A DNA stretch of 8,162 nt from Candidatus Rifleibacteriota bacterium (GCA_022704885.1 JAKJFO010000178.1:1-8162); one strand, 5' to 3'; numbered from the stretch's first letter, positions 1-6,565 are shown. A program made the numbers and translations. The notes: generated from the letters alone by a model not told the origin.

Positions 1-64
1 TGATCAGCGCGTTTATCTTGTTCTGTCTGGTCATTCCGTTGAATACGGAAAACTTTACACCCAT
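1..64 (-). CDS. Start of a divergent gene, 5' end only
   Basis: Reading leftward from an ATG at 64-62, the minus strand is open to the window edge for 21 codons. The peptide begins MGVKFSVFNGM and continues TRQNKINALI. Seven bases of strong Shine-Dalgarno (GGAGGGG, plus-strand 68-74) precede the ATG, with 5 nt between the GGAGG core and the start. A good minus-strand promoter lies further upstream. Together these make a real gene start likely even though the ORF is cut short. A short polar N-terminus ending in KINALI is the kind of segment that precedes a first membrane helix in chemoreceptors and sensor kinases, but the helix itself would lie outside the window. That family guess is weak and the product is left unnamed. 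Confidence 0.62.
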   Translation of the reverse strand, partial: MGVKFSVFNGMTRQNKINALI

Positions 65-67
65 CTT

Positions 68-74
68 CCCCTCC
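68..74 (-). promoter_or_regulatory. Strong ribosome binding site for the divergent gene
   Basis: The minus strand reads GGAGGGGAAG and then ATG. The GGAGG core matches the anti-Shine-Dalgarno sequence of 16S rRNA, with a 5-nt spacer. This site is the main reason for calling a minus-strand gene at 64 rather than a plus-strand gene end in the same bases. Confidence 0.65.
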
Positions 75-109
75 GGATCGGACAAAAAATGCTGAATTGT
101 TTCCTGCTT

Positions 110-138
110 ATGATAAAATGTTTTTTAAGGATTAACAA
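110..138 (-). promoter_or_regulatory. Sigma70-like promoter for the leftward gene
   Basis: On the minus strand, TTGTTA (138-133, four of six consensus bases) is followed after exactly 17 bp by TATCAT (115-110, five of six). Transcription would start near 103, giving a leader of about 40 nt before the ATG at 64. The -35 box overlaps the -35 box of the rightward promoter. Predicted by eye only. Confidence 0.5.
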
Positions 139-160
139 GCAGTTATGCTTAGCTGATAAA
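132..160 (+). promoter_or_regulatory. Sigma70-like promoter for the TPR-DUF4258 operon
   Basis: TTAACA (132-137, five of six -35 consensus bases) is followed after 17 bp by GATAAA (155-160, four of six -10 bases). The start site would fall near 167, about 28 nt before the preferred ATG at 195. An alternative is an extended -10, TGATAAAAT at 111-119, which lacks a good -35. The first pair fits the gene start better. It also argues against the GTG at 168, which would then have almost no leader. Confidence 0.48.
137..150. repeat. Small perfect inverted repeat between divergent promoters, operator candidate
   Basis: AAGCA (137-141) and TGCTT (146-150) form a perfect 5-bp inverted repeat around a 4-bp GTTA spacer. 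It sits inside the spacer of the rightward promoter and next to the leftward -35 box. A protein bound here could affect both directions. The same TGCTTA word recurs at 105-110. The arms are short, so chance is possible. Confidence 0.3.
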
Positions 161-183
161 AAATACTGTGAATCAAGGCTGGC

Positions 184-190
184 AGGAAGA
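184..190 (+). promoter_or_regulatory. Ribosome binding site that sets the start at 195
   Basis: AGGAAGA lies 4-7 nt before the ATG at 195. The in-frame GTG at 168 has only A/T-rich sequence before it. Starting at 195 also puts the basic and hydrophobic signal-peptide regions at the true N-terminus, so this site decides the start. Confidence 0.6.
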
Positions 191-194
191 GACT

Positions 195-2642
195 ATGGAT
201 GCCCGCAGCGTGAGGTTGTTGCTGATTGCACTTGTGCTGGTGCTGGTGCTTTTGCCAACCGACCTGGTCATGGCCAGACAGGATACCGATGACAGCCTGT
301 GGGCTGAAGCCGAGTTCGCTTTTAAATCAGGTAATCGTCAGGAGTCACTGCGGCTGTTGCGGCTCTGCGTGCTGGGCCGTCTGAATCTGCCAGACAGTGA
401 ACTGATGTTGCGGCAGGCTCTGGCATCGGAAACCGCCGCCATAAGTGCCGGGCGTCCAATCAACGAACTTTCCAGGGCAGAGCTGGACGACTTTTACAAG
501 TTGCAGAGCGAAATCTGCACTCTTGGTATCACGGATGCAGGCGACTGGCTTTTGCTGATGAAAGCCAGTCTGGCGGTGCCTGGTTCTCAAAATCTGATCG
601 TATCAGGTCAGGCATTTTTAGACGCTTTAGAGCGTGGTCTGCCGGTAGTGATCACCCATGACTGGCGCTCTATTCTGGAAAAGCTCGATCAGGAGCTGGT
701 TCGCGACGAACAGGTGCTTTATCGGCTGCAGATCGCCAGAATATTTGCCGGCCTTGAGCCGGAATCACGCGAATTGCAGCAGAAACTGGCCGATATCAGG
801 CTGGTAGCCGATGCCAAAGCTGTGAAAATTCTCAGATTTGCCGAAGTCGAGATGGCTCTCGGCAATCTGGCCGCTGCCCGCGCCTGCCTTGATCAGGTGC
901 GCAGCTATGATCCCGGCTATTCAGGCCTTGCCGATATGTACCGGCTTCTTGAGAGAAGCGAACACATCGATCGAATACTGGTTCAGGCCAATGATGCCGT
1001 GCTCAGCCGGAATTTCGAAGAGGCAAAGCGGCGTGCCGACGAAGTTTTCGCACTCGACCCGAATAACTTTTTTGCGCGGCGAATAATCGAACAGGTTGAA
1101 GAAGCCCGTCAGCGCCCGGCTGGAGCGGCAATGAGCGAAGCGGACCGGGTGCAGCTCAAGATTCGTCGGCTCGAGAATGAGTTGCGTGCCGCCGAAAAGG
1201 ACGAGGATCTGCTGAAAATAAGTGCCTGTCTGCGCGAGATACTCATGCTCAAAAACGATCCGGCTTCAGCTCTGAAGCTGGCCGCTGTCGATGAAGAAAT
1301 CGCCTTTTCCCGGCTCAAGTCTGAAGAACGTTTCGCTGAGGCCGAGATCATGTTCAGAAAGGGTGATTATGCAAAACTCAGGCTGTTCTTAAATCGCAAT
1401 CCCGGCCTGATGAATTCGCTCGAAAAAATGCTGCAGATATGGGAAATGAGGCTGATGGCAAATTTTGCGACCGGCAATCTCGACTCTGCCCGTCTACGCG
1501 AGGCAGCCATCGAGATCAACCGGCGTGCCGGCCGCAGCTTTTACGCAAGTTATGTGCTCATGCGTCTCGATATTGCAGAAAACAAGTTTGCCGATGCGCG
1601 TGGGCACTATCAGATTGCCGCCGAACTCAAACCCGGCGATGTCAGCCTGCGCTGGCCCGGCATTCTGCTCTGGGCGCATGGTGATGGCCGACCGGTTGCC
1701 GTTATCGTGCTGATCGTCATCTTTTTATTGCTGATCAAACTGATCGTGCCTTTTTTTGCATGGTTTGAATCGACCTACTGGTGGCGCATTTCCCTGCTCT
1801 CGAAAGTGTTTCCTTCTCTTGCCATCGGTTCGCTGGAGAGCTGTTTCGGCGCGGTGACCGAGCGCAGTGAGCGTATCACTCTGTTCACGCTGTTGATGAA
1901 GAGCTGCTACCGGGTTGGCCAGTATGACAAGGCCACGCTTTATGCCGAGAATCTGCTCGAACTGGTTCCCGGCAGTGCTGCCGCTCTCGAAATCAAGGGC
2001 AAAGTCAAAAACAGAACGACCGCCGCCGGCAAAGCTCCGGAAATTGAAAAGAAGTCGGTTGTTGCAACCGGTAATGAAAGCGATTCTGCCGATGTTCCTG
2101 TGGATGAGGCCGACGAAGATTCGCAGCCCGGCCTGGAAGTCGAATACAATGGTGGGCTGACTGAGGCTGGTGCCGACGAATATCACGAGGACAGTCCTGC
2201 CGAAATCCCTGAAGAAGCCGCTGAAGAAGCCGCTGAAGAAGATCAACCCGTGGCAGTTGAAGAATATTCTGCTGTGGCAGACACACCGGAAGCTTCGGAA
2301 GAGGCAAAGCCAGAGTCTGAACCAGACCCATTGCCGGCGCCGGCAGCAAAAAACAAGGAGGCTGATATGATCTGGTATGACGACGAAGAGGAACAGAAGC
2401 GCAAGACAGAAGGCGTCGCCGAGGTCATGGCAGATCTGTTCAACGATTTTTTCACAGAAAAGCAGGCACCTCCTGTGCCTGAAGAACCGCCAGCTGTTTC
2501 TCGTGAAGACAGGATAAAACAACGACTGTTTTCAGAACTGGATGCTGTGCAGGCGCCAGAATCAGCTTCAGAAGCCTGGTTGAACTGTGATGGCAATACG
2601 CAGCGTGGCCGCCTGTTCAAGGACCTCGATCAGGGAAGATAG
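195..2642 (+). CDS. Exported TPR-like membrane protein with acidic cytoplasmic tail
   Basis: No function is assigned. The 815-residue product starts with a signal peptide (MDAR, then a Leu/Val-rich core, probable cleavage after LVMA near residue 27). Residues about 30-495 are helical and rich in TPR-like units, such as an AEVEMALGNLAAARACLDQV stretch and pairs ending in LDPN or LKPG. A clear membrane helix spans about 501-522. A further TPR-like pair follows (about 545-605, including GQYDKATLYAENLLELVPG), then a Glu/Ala/Pro-rich acidic linker (about 610-740) and a conserved-looking tail. The tail holds two copies of RLF-two residues-LD, at 777-783 and 806-812. The expected topology is repeats outside the inner membrane and the tail inside, which suggests a scaffold linking envelope and cytoplasm; this is inference. 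It is the first gene of a compact operon, ending 2 bp before the next start. An upstream in-frame GTG at 168 is rejected because it has no ribosome binding site. Confidence 0.85.
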   Translation: MDARSVRLLLIALVLVLVLLPTDLVMARQDTDDSLWAEAEFAFKSGNRQESLRLLRLCVLGRLNLPDSELMLRQALASETAAISAGRPINELSRAELDDFYKLQSEICTLGITDAGDWLLLMKASLAVPGSQNLIVSGQAFLDALERGLPVVITHDWRSILEKLDQELVRDEQVLYRLQIARIFAGLEPESRELQQKLADIRLVADAKAVKILRFAEVEMALGNLAAARACLDQVRSYDPGYSGLADMYRLLERSEHIDRILVQANDAVLSRNFEEAKRRADEVFALDPNNFFARRIIEQVEEARQRPAGAAMSEADRVQLKIRRLENELRAAEKDEDLLKISACLREILMLKNDPASALKLAAVDEEIAFSRLKSEERFAEAEIMFRKGDYAKLRLFLNRNPGLMNSLEKMLQIWEMRLMANFATGNLDSARLREAAIEINRRAGRSFYASYVLMRLDIAENKFADARGHYQIAAELKPGDVSLRWPGILLWAHGDGRPVAVIVLIVIFLLLIKLIVPFFAWFESTYWWRISLLSKVFPSLAIGSLESCFGAVTERSERITLFTLLMKSCYRVGQYDKATLYAENLLELVPGSAAALEIKGKVKNRTTAAGKAPEIEKKSVVATGNESDSADVPVDEADEDSQPGLEVEYNGGLTEAGADEYHEDSPAEIPEEAAEEAAEEDQPVAVEEYSAVADTPEASEEAKPESEPDPLPAPAAKNKEADMIWYDDEEEQKRKTEGVAEVMADLFNDFFTEKQAPPVPEEPPAVSREDRIKQRLFSELDAVQAPESASEAWLNCDGNTQRGRLFKDLDQGR
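2211..2243 (+). repeat. In-frame 12-bp tandem repeat in the acidic linker
   Basis: Two perfect copies of GAAGAAGCCGCT (2211-2222 and 2223-2234) are followed by a partial third, encoding EEAAEEAAEE. The unit is a multiple of three, so gain or loss of copies would change linker length without a frameshift. It lies in the low-complexity Glu/Ala-rich stretch of the TPR-like protein. Confidence 0.75.
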
Positions 2643-2644
2643 AG

Positions 2645-2920
2645 ATGGGAAGGCGCCGTATTGCCCGCTTCGTAAAAGCTGGCGAATATCAGATGACCAG
2701 ACATGCCTACGATCAGATGATAGCGCGTGACATTTTCATCAGACAGGTGGAAGATGCCATTCTAAACGGACGTGTTGCCGGAAAATGGGCCGAACGTGAC
2801 GGCGAAAAACTGGCTATAATCGGCGAACGGTTCAATGGAGACTTTATCAAGGTTGTTGTTAAAGACACAGAAATCCCCAAGGTGATAACGGTATGTTACC
2901 CATATGAAGAAATCGATTGA
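2645..2920 (+). CDS. DUF4258-type small protein
   Basis: A 91-residue basic cytoplasmic protein without signal peptide or membrane helix. It resembles the DUF4258 family: an N-terminal helix region with the pattern MTRHAYDQMIARDI (the family signature is a His-Ala followed by a Met/Arg-rich stretch and a short Ile), then a VEDAILNG turn, and strands ending KVITVCYP, the usual ITVY-like finish. Its biochemical role is not established. The fold and size recall small RelE/BrnT-type toxins, but that link is inference, and no antitoxin-like partner is adjacent. The ATG is 2 bp after the upstream stop. AGGGAAG at 2632-2638 serves as ribosome binding site from within the preceding coding sequence, so translational coupling is likely. 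Its last 17 bases overlap the next gene. Confidence 0.8.
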   Translation: MGRRRIARFVKAGEYQMTRHAYDQMIARDIFIRQVEDAILNGRVAGKWAERDGEKLAIIGERFNGDFIKVVVKDTEIPKVITVCYPYEEID

Positions 2921-3467
2921 ACCAATAATCTTGTTTGTGATCATGCTGAGTCTGCTGCTTGCAGAATCAGCACCGATAATGGCACTTGCCCTGAGCGAAC
3001 ATGAAGTGCGCATGATCAATGGCCTCTGTTCATTTCTTGACAACAAGCCGGAAGGAGCTGCATTGCGGTCGATCGAGACTGCGATGAAGAGTGAGAACCC
3101 GGCGCTGCGCGGGCTCGCGGCGCTGATTCTTTTCAGACATTACGGCGAAAGTTTTCGCGGGCAGCTGTTACGCAATTTTACGCTGAACCCGGCTGTCGAC
3201 CGTTTTGTCGCCGAAAAAAAAGTGCTGGTTAAAATCGAGAATGTCGACCGGCTTCTTGCCGGTTACAGTGGCCTGCTTGCCAGGTTCAAAGATGAACGGG
3301 CCCGCCGGCTTTTTCTCTTTTATCATTTCCGCGAGAAGCAGGTCTACATGCTGGGCGAGTCGGGCGAAAAACTGTCGCTGGCAGCTTTTTATCGAATCGG
3401 CCTTTTCGAGCAGTCGATTGGCGGAAGACATGATGTAATCGCTCTGGCAGCCCTGGCAGACCGCTGA
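2904..3467 (+). CDS. Exported protein of unknown family
   Basis: I do not recognise this 187-residue protein. The N-terminus MKKSIEP followed by a hydrophobic core and a likely cleavage after APIMA (near residue 29) is a good signal peptide. No lipobox cysteine is present, so it should be soluble in the periplasm or secreted. The rest is mostly helical. A stretch near residues 55-75 (NPALRGLAALILFRHYGE) resembles one HEAT-type helix pair, and the middle is rich in Arg and Lys. The start at 2904 lies inside the end of the DUF4258 gene (17-bp overlap in a different frame) and has only a weak Shine-Dalgarno, so it probably depends on coupling to upstream translation. An internal ATG at 2943 would remove the basic n-region and is less likely. 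It is the last gene of the three-gene unit. Confidence 0.75.
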   Translation: MKKSIEPIILFVIMLSLLLAESAPIMALALSEHEVRMINGLCSFLDNKPEGAALRSIETAMKSENPALRGLAALILFRHYGESFRGQLLRNFTLNPAVDRFVAEKKVLVKIENVDRLLAGYSGLLARFKDERARRLFLFYHFREKQVYMLGESGEKLSLAAFYRIGLFEQSIGGRHDVIALAALADR

Positions 3468-3474
3468 TACTTTA

Positions 3475-3496
3475 TTTTCGAATCCGGTTACGAAGA
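3475..3496. repeat. Imperfect 22-bp dyad upstream of the VIT-VWA gene
   Basis: An inverted repeat centred on CCGG (3484-3487) pairs 8 of 11 positions, with outer arms TTTTCG (3475-3480) and CGAAGA (3491-3496). No T-tract follows, so it does not look like a terminator. Its place before the VIT-VWA gene and over a possible -35 suits an operator. Evidence is weak. Confidence 0.25.
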
Positions 3497-3516
3497 ATTG
3501 CGTTGGTATAGATATT
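3488..3516 (+). promoter_or_regulatory. Possible weak promoter for the VIT-VWA gene
   Basis: TTACGA (3488-3493) and GATATT (3511-3516) are 17 bp apart but match only three and four of six consensus bases. The 82-bp gap and strong ribosome binding site downstream suggest some local transcription start, yet read-through from the upstream operon is equally possible since no terminator is seen. Confidence 0.2.
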
Positions 3517-3549
3517 GAACGAACTATTTACATTCGCGGGAGGGGTTTT

Positions 3550-6501
3550 ATGAAACGAATTCTGGTCATCATTCTGTTTATTTGTCTGTCTGCGACCTTG
3601 TCGGCGCAGATTCCCGTAATGCAGGTCAAAAATGCCGGTGAAGAACCGGTCAGGCTGGCAGATCTCGCCATGCGCGTGCGCATTTTCGGGCATCTGGCTG
3701 AATCTACCATGACCATGAAATTCTATAACCCGAATTCACGTGTGCTGGAAGGCGAACTTGAGTTTCCAATGCCTGAGGGCGCAGTCGTTTCAGGCTATGC
3801 GCTTGACGTTAACGGCGACCTCGTCGAAGGTGTCGCCGTCGAAAAGCAGAAAGCCCGCGAAATATTCGAAACTGAAGTTCGTAAAGGCGTTGACCCAGGG
3901 CTGGTCGAGAAGGTGAAGGGCAATAATTTCAAGACAAGGGTTTACCCGCTTAATCCGAGAGGTTACCGCACTGTGCAGGTCACTTATCTTACCGAACTTG
4001 CCATCGATGACGCGAGCGCCCGCTATCGTGTGCCGCTGCAGCTGAGCAAGGCCACAGAGCGCTTTAATCTGCGTGTCGAAGTTCTCAGTGCTGACCAGCA
4101 GCCGAAGATCAAGATCGAAGGTCTGCAGCCGTCAGATTTCAGTCGCATGCAGTCAGGCTGGTTCAGCGAGGTTGCAGCCAACGGTCAGGAAATTAAATCG
4201 GAGCTGCTCGTCGATGTGCCGCTGCCTGAGACCGGTTCGGTGTTTGTCGAGAAGTCGGCCGACGGCCAGTATTATTTCAGCGTGCAGGGAGTTATTGCGC
4301 GCCGTGGCGCCAGTCCTGCCAGACCAGCCGAACGTATCGTCGTGCTGTATGACGCTTCCGGCTCAGCGGCAAAACGCGATCTCGCCAGCGAAAAGAAATT
4401 TATTACTTCGCTGCTGTCGTCAGAGCGCGTTGCCGGCAAGGTCGAAGTAGAATTCATCGAATTCCGCAACAAGCCCGGCAAACCAGTATCCTTTGCGCTT
4501 ACGCGCGGCGATGCAAAAGCATTGCTTGACCATATCGATTCAATACGGTTTGATGGCGGCACATCTTTTGCCGGACTTGGCGAAGGCGTGAAAAAACCTG
4601 ATTTCTATCTGCTTATCTCAGACGGCCTCAATACCTTTGGTCGCGCTGTTGTGCCGGCGCTCGATGCCCCGGTTTATGCGCTCGTCAGCAACGATGGCGC
4701 TGATTACGGCTTTCTTCAGACCCTCTGCCGCAAAACCGGCGGCGCTCTGCTGAATCTGAAAAATGTCGATATCGACCGCGCGGTAAAGCTGGTTGGCGCC
4801 GCATTTTTCGGGCTGGTTGGCCGCAAGGCCGGCGCTGGTCTTGATGAGATTTATCCGGCCGGGGTGGTGCCTGTGCACCCGCATTTTATGCTGGCGGGCA
4901 CCCTCGATAAGGACGAGTCTGACCTGTTGCTGCAGTTTGGTGGCCACGATGCCGATAATATCGATCGCAAATTCACGATCAAAAAAAGCGATGCCGTGAC
5001 CGGCGAATTCTTGAGACGTTTCTGGGCCGGTCGCAAAATTGACGAGCTCATGGCGCAGAAAGACAAAAATCGCAGTGAAATCGTTGCCCTGAGTAAGAAA
5101 CACTCGATAGTGAATGAATTTACTTCTCTGCTGGTGCTCGAAACAATCGACCAGTATCTCGAACATCGCGTGGTGCCACCGGCTTCGAAGCCAGAATGGC
5201 GCAAACAATATTTTGATGTGCTCGAAAAGGAAGATGCCGCCATGGCAAAGACGCGTGACGATAAACTGGTGACAGTAATCGCCATGTGGGAAGAACGCCT
5301 GCGCTGGTGGGAAACCGATTTCAGCAAAGCCGAAGTATCGAGTCCGGAAAAGAAAAAAAGCAGTTTGCAGGGTGGGGCATTGGGCGCGCCACGCTCACGC
5401 AATGGCGACAGCGACAGCATGGTTCCGCAGGCGCCTGCGCCAATGGAGGAGTCGGTGGAGCGTTTTGAAAGTGATGCCGGCGGCGCTGATGAGATGATGA
5501 GCGTGCAGTCTGCCATGGATGCTTCGCCGGCCCCGTCGCTTGCGCGCGAGTCATCGAAAGCCATGGACAAAGAAGAATCCGGGTCTTCTCGCCCGGTTAA
5601 TCCCGGTGTTGCCATCAAGCCCTGGCAGCCAGATACGCCGTATGTTAAGAAGATCAAGGCGGCGAAAGATCCATATTCAGCCTATCTCGACGAAAAAGCC
5701 GAATACCTTATGTCGCCCGCCTACTATCTCGACTGTGCCGATGTGTTTATCAGCCTGAAACAGAACGATACCGCGCTGCAGGTGCTTTCGAATATCGCCG
5801 AACTCGAGCTCGAGAATCCGGCTTTGATGAGAATTCTGGCGCATCGTCTGGCTCAGATCGACGAACTTGCGATCAGCGCCGCCATCTTCGAAGAAGTGCT
5901 TGAAATGCGGCGCGAAGAGCCGCAATCATATCGCGATCTTGCGCTGGTTCTCGGTCGTATGGGCGAATACGTGCGTGCAGTCGAACTGCTCTACGAAGTA
6001 GTGCTCAAGAGCTGGGACGGCCGCTTTCCAGAAATCGAAGTCATCGCGCTTGAAGAAATGAACAACCTGATTGTGCAGGGCAAACGTAAGGGCATCAAGG
6101 ACTTCAAGGTCGATGAACGGCTGGTCAAACCGATCGACGTCGATCTGCGTATCGTCATGACCTGGGACGCCGATATGACCGACATGGATCTCTGGGTAAT
6201 GGAGCCGAGCGGCGAGAAGGCCTTCTACAGCTATCCGCGCACCCAGATCGGCGGTCTCGTTTCGCGCGACTTCACCCAGGGCTACGGCCCCGAAGAGTAC
6301 ATGATCAAAAAGGCCCGGCACGGCATGTACGAGGTCAAAACCAACTTCTACGGCAGCCGCTCGCAGAAAGTGGCCGGAGCGGTTACTCTGCAGGTCGACC
6401 TGTTCACCAACTTCGGCCGCGAGAATGAAAAGCGGCGCTCGGTAACCCTTCGCCTGACCGAAAACAAGGAGACCTTCACGGTTGCCGACATTGAGTTTTG
6501 A
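3550..6501 (+). CDS. Secreted VIT-VWA-TPR-DUF2135 protein
   Basis: The 983-residue product has a signal peptide (MKRILVI, hydrophobic core, likely cleavage after LSA near residue 20). The Cys in the core is not in a lipobox. Domains in order: VIT (inter-alpha-trypsin N-terminal type, about 22-150, with RGYRTVQVTY); VWA (about 260-420) with a complete metal-binding MIDAS: D268-x-S270-x-S272, T338 in GGTSF and D358 in LISDG; a helical segment with HSIVNEFTSLLVLE; a Ser/Ala/Pro-rich linker (about 595-680); TPR-like helices (about 690-840); and DUF2135 (about 862-983), with DMDLWV at 878-883, GGLVSRDF and GYGPE at 911-915. This order matches a known family of exported VIT/VWA/DUF2135 proteins; E. 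coli YfaP carries the isolated C-terminal domain. Likely role is metal-dependent protein binding at the envelope; partners are unknown. The ribosome binding site GGGAGGGG (3538-3545) is very strong. No C-terminal membrane anchor is seen. Confidence 0.92.
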   Translation: MKRILVIILFICLSATLSAQIPVMQVKNAGEEPVRLADLAMRVRIFGHLAESTMTMKFYNPNSRVLEGELEFPMPEGAVVSGYALDVNGDLVEGVAVEKQKAREIFETEVRKGVDPGLVEKVKGNNFKTRVYPLNPRGYRTVQVTYLTELAIDDASARYRVPLQLSKATERFNLRVEVLSADQQPKIKIEGLQPSDFSRMQSGWFSEVAANGQEIKSELLVDVPLPETGSVFVEKSADGQYYFSVQGVIARRGASPARPAERIVVLYDASGSAAKRDLASEKKFITSLLSSERVAGKVEVEFIEFRNKPGKPVSFALTRGDAKALLDHIDSIRFDGGTSFAGLGEGVKKPDFYLLISDGLNTFGRAVVPALDAPVYALVSNDGADYGFLQTLCRKTGGALLNLKNVDIDRAVKLVGAAFFGLVGRKAGAGLDEIYPAGVVPVHPHFMLAGTLDKDESDLLLQFGGHDADNIDRKFTIKKSDAVTGEFLRRFWAGRKIDELMAQKDKNRSEIVALSKKHSIVNEFTSLLVLETIDQYLEHRVVPPASKPEWRKQYFDVLEKEDAAMAKTRDDKLVTVIAMWEERLRWWETDFSKAEVSSPEKKKSSLQGGALGAPRSRNGDSDSMVPQAPAPMEESVERFESDAGGADEMMSVQSAMDASPAPSLARESSKAMDKEESGSSRPVNPGVAIKPWQPDTPYVKKIKAAKDPYSAYLDEKAEYLMSPAYYLDCADVFISLKQNDTALQVLSNIAELELENPALMRILAHRLAQIDELAISAAIFEEVLEMRREEPQSYRDLALVLGRMGEYVRAVELLYEVVLKSWDGRFPEIEVIALEEMNNLIVQGKRKGIKDFKVDERLVKPIDVDLRIVMTWDADMTDMDLWVMEPSGEKAFYSYPRTQIGGLVSRDFTQGYGPEEYMIKKARHGMYEVKTNFYGSRSQKVAGAVTLQVDLFTNFGRENEKRRSVTLRLTENKETFTVADIEF

Positions 6502-6503
6502 GC

Positions 6504-6532
6504 TTGTCGCTGACATGGTTTTAAGGTAGAAT
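6504..6532 (+). promoter_or_regulatory. Sigma70-like promoter for the ABC-F gene
   Basis: TTGTCG (6504-6509, four of six) and TAGAAT (6527-6532, five of six) are separated by 17 bp. Transcription would begin near 6539, giving a leader of about 27 nt before the ATG at 6566. The -35 starts 3 bp after the stop of the VIT-VWA gene, so the ABC-F gene is probably transcribed independently. Confidence 0.5.
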
Positions 6533-6565
6533 CAGCCGGTAAAATCAACTCGCGAAAGAGGGCTT

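Noticed and set aside
3..95. Plus-strand hydrophobic C-terminus ending with TGA at 93-95
   Set aside because: The frame is open and looks membrane-like at first, but 30 codons are weak evidence. The minus strand over the same bases has a strong ribosome binding site, start codon and promoter.
168..194. GTG at 168 as start of the TPR-like protein
   Set aside because: No Shine-Dalgarno precedes it and the likely transcript start is at about 167. The ATG at 195 has AGGAAGA upstream and begins a normal signal peptide.
89..292. Short plus-strand ORF of 67 codons
   Set aside because: It overlaps the promoter region and the start of the TPR-like gene in another frame, has no ribosome binding site and an unlikely Cys/Gly-rich composition.
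1725..2522. Long minus-strand ORF (265 codons) within the TPR-like gene
   Set aside because: It is a reverse shadow of a biased coding sequence, with Phe/Cys-rich, implausible composition and no start signals.
2645..3467. Toxin-antitoxin pair made of the DUF4258 protein and its downstream neighbour
   Set aside because: The neighbour has a signal peptide and should be exported, so it cannot act as a cytoplasmic antitoxin.
3550..3609. Lipoprotein signal in the VIT-VWA protein (Cys at residue 12)
   Set aside because: The residue before the Cys is Ile, not Gly, Ala or Ser, and the Cys lies inside the hydrophobic core rather than at its end.
4618..5657. Overlapping minus-strand ORFs inside the VIT-VWA gene
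   Set aside because: The plus strand encodes recognisable VWA and conserved helical regions here; the reverse frames show no domains and overlap each other.
6502..6565. Intrinsic terminator after the VIT-VWA gene
   Set aside because: No GC-rich hairpin followed by a T-tract is visible; the gap is better explained by a promoter.
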